Shown here: in pieces, positions 62,089 to 64,000 of the stretch
Layout of the letters: each line of letters opens with the position of its first letter
Numbering within the stretch: the first letter of the stretch is position 1
NCBI RefSeq assembly: GCF_021300655.1
Contig: NZ_JAJTNB010000001.1
Coordinates: forward strand, 62,001-126,000
Direction: 5' to 3'
Source of the DNA: Helicobacter kayseriensis
GTDB taxonomy: Bacteria; Campylobacterota; Campylobacteria; Campylobacterales; Helicobacteraceae
DNA length: 64,000 nt
Notes under the pieces: model-generated
Seen by the model: the letters and a program-made list of their open reading frames with translations, nothing else
What the model was told of the DNA's origin: nothing
Databases searched by the model: none
Program-made: the position numbers and the translations under genes

Positions 62089-63480
62089 ATGCTTAAAATT
62101 TTTATTTTATGTGGAGGGTCAGGCACACGACTTTGGCCCATCTCCAGAAAGTCCCTTCCCAAACAATTTGCCCCACTCTTTCCAGATGAAACACTCTTTC
62201 AAAAAACGCTCAAGCGATCCAAGCTCCTTTTGGAAGAATTACACGAAGAAGGCGAGATCAATCTCATCACCAATACACAGCACTATTTTTTAGCTCAAGA
62301 ACAAAGTCAGCAAATCAATATCCCCATTTCATCTTTTTTACTTGAAGATTCTCCAAGGGATAGTGCTGCTGCAATCATTTTAAGTGCTTTAACTTGTAAT
62401 GAATCTGACCTTATTCTCATCCTTCCAAGCGATCACCTCATTAAAGATTCTCACTCTTTTCTTCAAAGCATTCAAAAAGCAAAAGAGTTTGCCCAACTTG
62501 GGAATATCGTTACCTTTGGGATCTTGCCCACTTCTGCACATACAGGATATGGCTACATTCACGCCAAAGATCATCGAGTTTTAGAATTTTGTGAAAAACC
62601 CAACACCCTCAAAGCAAAAGAATTTTTAGAGCATGGAGGGTATTTTTGGAATAGTGGGATGTTTTGCTTTATGGCCAAAGACTTCCTGAAAGAATGTCAA
62701 ACACATATTCCCGATCTTTTAAATCAGTGCCAAACAGCTCTCTTTCACTCACAAAAGGAGCATAATTTTATTTGGCTCAAAGGAATGGATAAGATCCAAA
62801 AAATCAGCATTGACTATGCTCTTATGGAAAAAACACAAAAAATTTGTATGGTCCAAGGAGACTTTGGATGGAATGATGTGGGAAGCTTTGATAGTTTGGC
62901 AGAAGAATTTCAAGATACAGAAATTCAAAATCACACAAATCATTCATCAAACTCATCTCACCTCTTTAAAGATTCTAAAGATAACTTCATCCTCTCGCGC
63001 AAGCCCATTTCTCTGATCGGCATAGAATCTTTAGTTGTGATTGATACAAAAGATTCTCTTCTGATTGCACAAAAAGGACGCACGCAAGAAGTCAAAGAAA
63101 TCGTCCAAAAACTTGAGGGAGACAAACTTCTAGACTTTCACCCCCTCGTTCATCGTCCTTGGGGAAGCTATGAAGTTTTAGAAGAAGGACAAAACTACAA
63201 AATCAAAAAAATCATCGTCAAACCCCAAAAACGCCTAAGTCTTCAAAAGCACTTTCATCGCAATGAGCATTGGATCGTCATCAGTGGGTCTGCCTGCGTT
63301 CAGATTGGAGATCAAGAGCTCTTTCTCCAAAGCAATGAATCAACTTATATCCCTATGGGTTCTCCTCATCGATTAAGCAACAATGGAAAGCTTGATTTAG
63401 TAATGATTGAAGTACAAGTAGGTGAATATGTCGGTGAAGATGACATCATAAGGCTTGAGGATGATTACCATCGTGCTTAA
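62089..63480 (+). CDS. manC: Mannose-1-phosphate guanylyltransferase / mannose-6-phosphate isomerase
   Basis: 463 residues, bifunctional AlgA/ManC type. The N-terminal nucleotidyltransferase starts FILCGGSGTRLWPISRKSLPKQF; CEKPN and GYFWNSGMFCF are further motifs. The C-terminal cupin domain has RPWGSYEVLEEG, KRLSLQKHFHRNEHW and a final MIEVQVGEYVGEDDIIRLEDDY. It makes GDP-mannose for LPS or other glycans. It is coupled to the FkbM gene upstream, and the DNA ligase start lies inside its end. Confidence 0.96.
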   Translation: MLKIFILCGGSGTRLWPISRKSLPKQFAPLFPDETLFQKTLKRSKLLLEELHEEGEINLITNTQHYFLAQEQSQQINIPISSFLLEDSPRDSAAAIILSALTCNESDLILILPSDHLIKDSHSFLQSIQKAKEFAQLGNIVTFGILPTSAHTGYGYIHAKDHRVLEFCEKPNTLKAKEFLEHGGYFWNSGMFCFMAKDFLKECQTHIPDLLNQCQTALFHSQKEHNFIWLKGMDKIQKISIDYALMEKTQKICMVQGDFGWNDVGSFDSLAEEFQDTEIQNHTNHSSNSSHLFKDSKDNFILSRKPISLIGIESLVVIDTKDSLLIAQKGRTQEVKEIVQKLEGDKLLDFHPLVHRPWGSYEVLEEGQNYKIKKIIVKPQKRLSLQKHFHRNEHWIVISGSACVQIGDQELFLQSNESTYIPMGSPHRLSNNGKLDLVMIEVQVGEYVGEDDIIRLEDDYHRA

Positions 63481-64000
63481 ATCATTTTTTCTCATCTTTT
63501 GCTTCAGTTTTTGCTGGGCAAAAGAAATCCTGCTTCTAGATCATTTTAATCCACGCCTGATTGAAGAAAATCCTCAAAACTATCTTTGGAGTGAAAAACT
63601 TGATGGCGTGCGAGCTTATTGGGATGGGCAAGCACTTTATAGTCGCAGTGGCAAAAAACTCAATCCTCCAATCTTTTTTATCCAAAATTTTCCACCCTTC
63701 CCTATTGATGGGGAGCTCTGGAGCAAAAGGGGAGAGTTTGAAAAAATCCTCTCAATCACTCAAAGTAAGCAAGACTCATCGCGATGGAGAGAACTTAAGT
63801 TTTATATTTTTGAAGTACCCCATCAAACAGGAGGGCTTCTGGAACGACTTCAAGTTTTGCAAGATTATCTTTCATTGCACTCCTCTCCTTTTATTCGCAT
63901 CATTCCGCAAACCCAAGTTACAAGCCTGAAAGAGCTTCAACAAACACTTCAAGAAATTACAAAACTTGGAGGAGAAGGGATTGTTGTGCGCAATAAAACA
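63461..64000 (+). CDS. ATP-dependent DNA ligase with signal peptide (partial)
   Basis: 180 residues are visible before the window ends. The catalytic motif SEKLDGVRAYWDG carries the adenylated lysine; DGELW and GGEGIVVRNK are motifs III and V. The N-terminus (VLKSFFLIFCFSFCWA) is a signal peptide, as in the exported Haemophilus/Campylobacter ligases. TAAGG lies 7 nt before ATG 63461; a GTG at 63473 is the alternative. It overlaps manC by 20 bp. A periplasmic role, perhaps on incoming DNA, is inference. Confidence 0.9.
   Translation, partial: MITIVLKSFFLIFCFSFCWAKEILLLDHFNPRLIEENPQNYLWSEKLDGVRAYWDGQALYSRSGKKLNPPIFFIQNFPPFPIDGELWSKRGEFEKILSITQSKQDSSRWRELKFYIFEVPHQTGGLLERLQVLQDYLSLHSSPFIRIIPQTQVTSLKELQQTLQEITKLGGEGIVVRNKT

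Noticed and set aside
1-64000. CRISPR arrays, tRNA or rRNA genes
   Set aside because: No regular spaced repeats and no tRNA-like TTCGA arms with matching stems were seen by eye in the gaps.

Overview
The window looks like a chromosomal segment of a Helicobacter-type Campylobacterota (epsilonproteobacterial) genome. It is AT-rich and tightly packed. It has XerH-type single-recombinase chromosome resolution, Helicobacter-style HslV, Csd6, LpxR and Cbf2/PEB4 proteins, and a gmhA-hldE-hldD-gmhB-...-coaX-...-dut-greA-lpxB gene order that I recall from H. pylori. ATP-dependent DNA ligase, agmatine deiminase, manC and an autotransporter protease suggest a non-pylori species; I cannot name it from sequence alone. 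I saw no tRNA, rRNA, CRISPR array or complete insertion sequence.

Layout. 1-1.7 kb: a phase-variable outer-membrane protein (cut by the window edge) and a DUF3943-like protein. 1.7-8.6 kb: riboflavin and molybdopterin genes in two convergent halves (ribA-moeA-moaD rightward; moaE-mog-moaC leftward). Between the halves lie a 1.2-kb relic of a single-stranded-DNA phage-type element with a Microviridae-VP4-like Rep, a dif-like site, a PmtA-like methyltransferase and xerH. 8.7-16.1 kb: a lipoprotein, rplI-hslV-hslU-era-csd6, sodB, and truD-folE. 16.1-16.8 kb: a 745-bp stretch with no convincing gene. 16.8-32.1 kb: an unbroken leftward run (efp, fba, cbf2, hemD, a PhnA-like protein, two tandem lpxR genes, an HD hydrolase, the ADP-heptose genes, coaX, envelope proteins, dut, greA, lpxB), largely about the LPS core and lipid A.

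32.2-37.3 kb: a rightward overlapping operon ispG-proA-ATPase-DUF4276-glycosyltransferase, with an embedded ATPase/TOPRIM-like pair of unknown job. 37.3-43.5 kb: leftward genes, including katA with its ankyrin partner and a perfect Fur-type box, then murB, fliQ, a purine permease, coaE and aguA. 43.5-48.8 kb: tsaD, a subtilisin-domain autotransporter and an aspartate aminotransferase. 48.8-55.9 kb: ribF-tlyA-lipoprotein, pyrB, a TraF/FadL-like outer-membrane protein, a class V aminotransferase and an ABC-F protein. 56-64 kb: putP, two barrel proteins, ccoG, a phase-variable FkbM methyltransferase, manC and an exported DNA ligase.

Three themes stand out. First, the XerH/dif neighbourhood carries an ssDNA-phage-like relic whose operon starts right at a 15-bp dif-like arm. 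Second, there are four G/C homopolymers of exactly 10 nt: two inside surface-related genes, both in frame here, and two between convergent gene ends. Third, the ATPase/DUF4276 pair is translationally coupled to metabolism and LPS genes.
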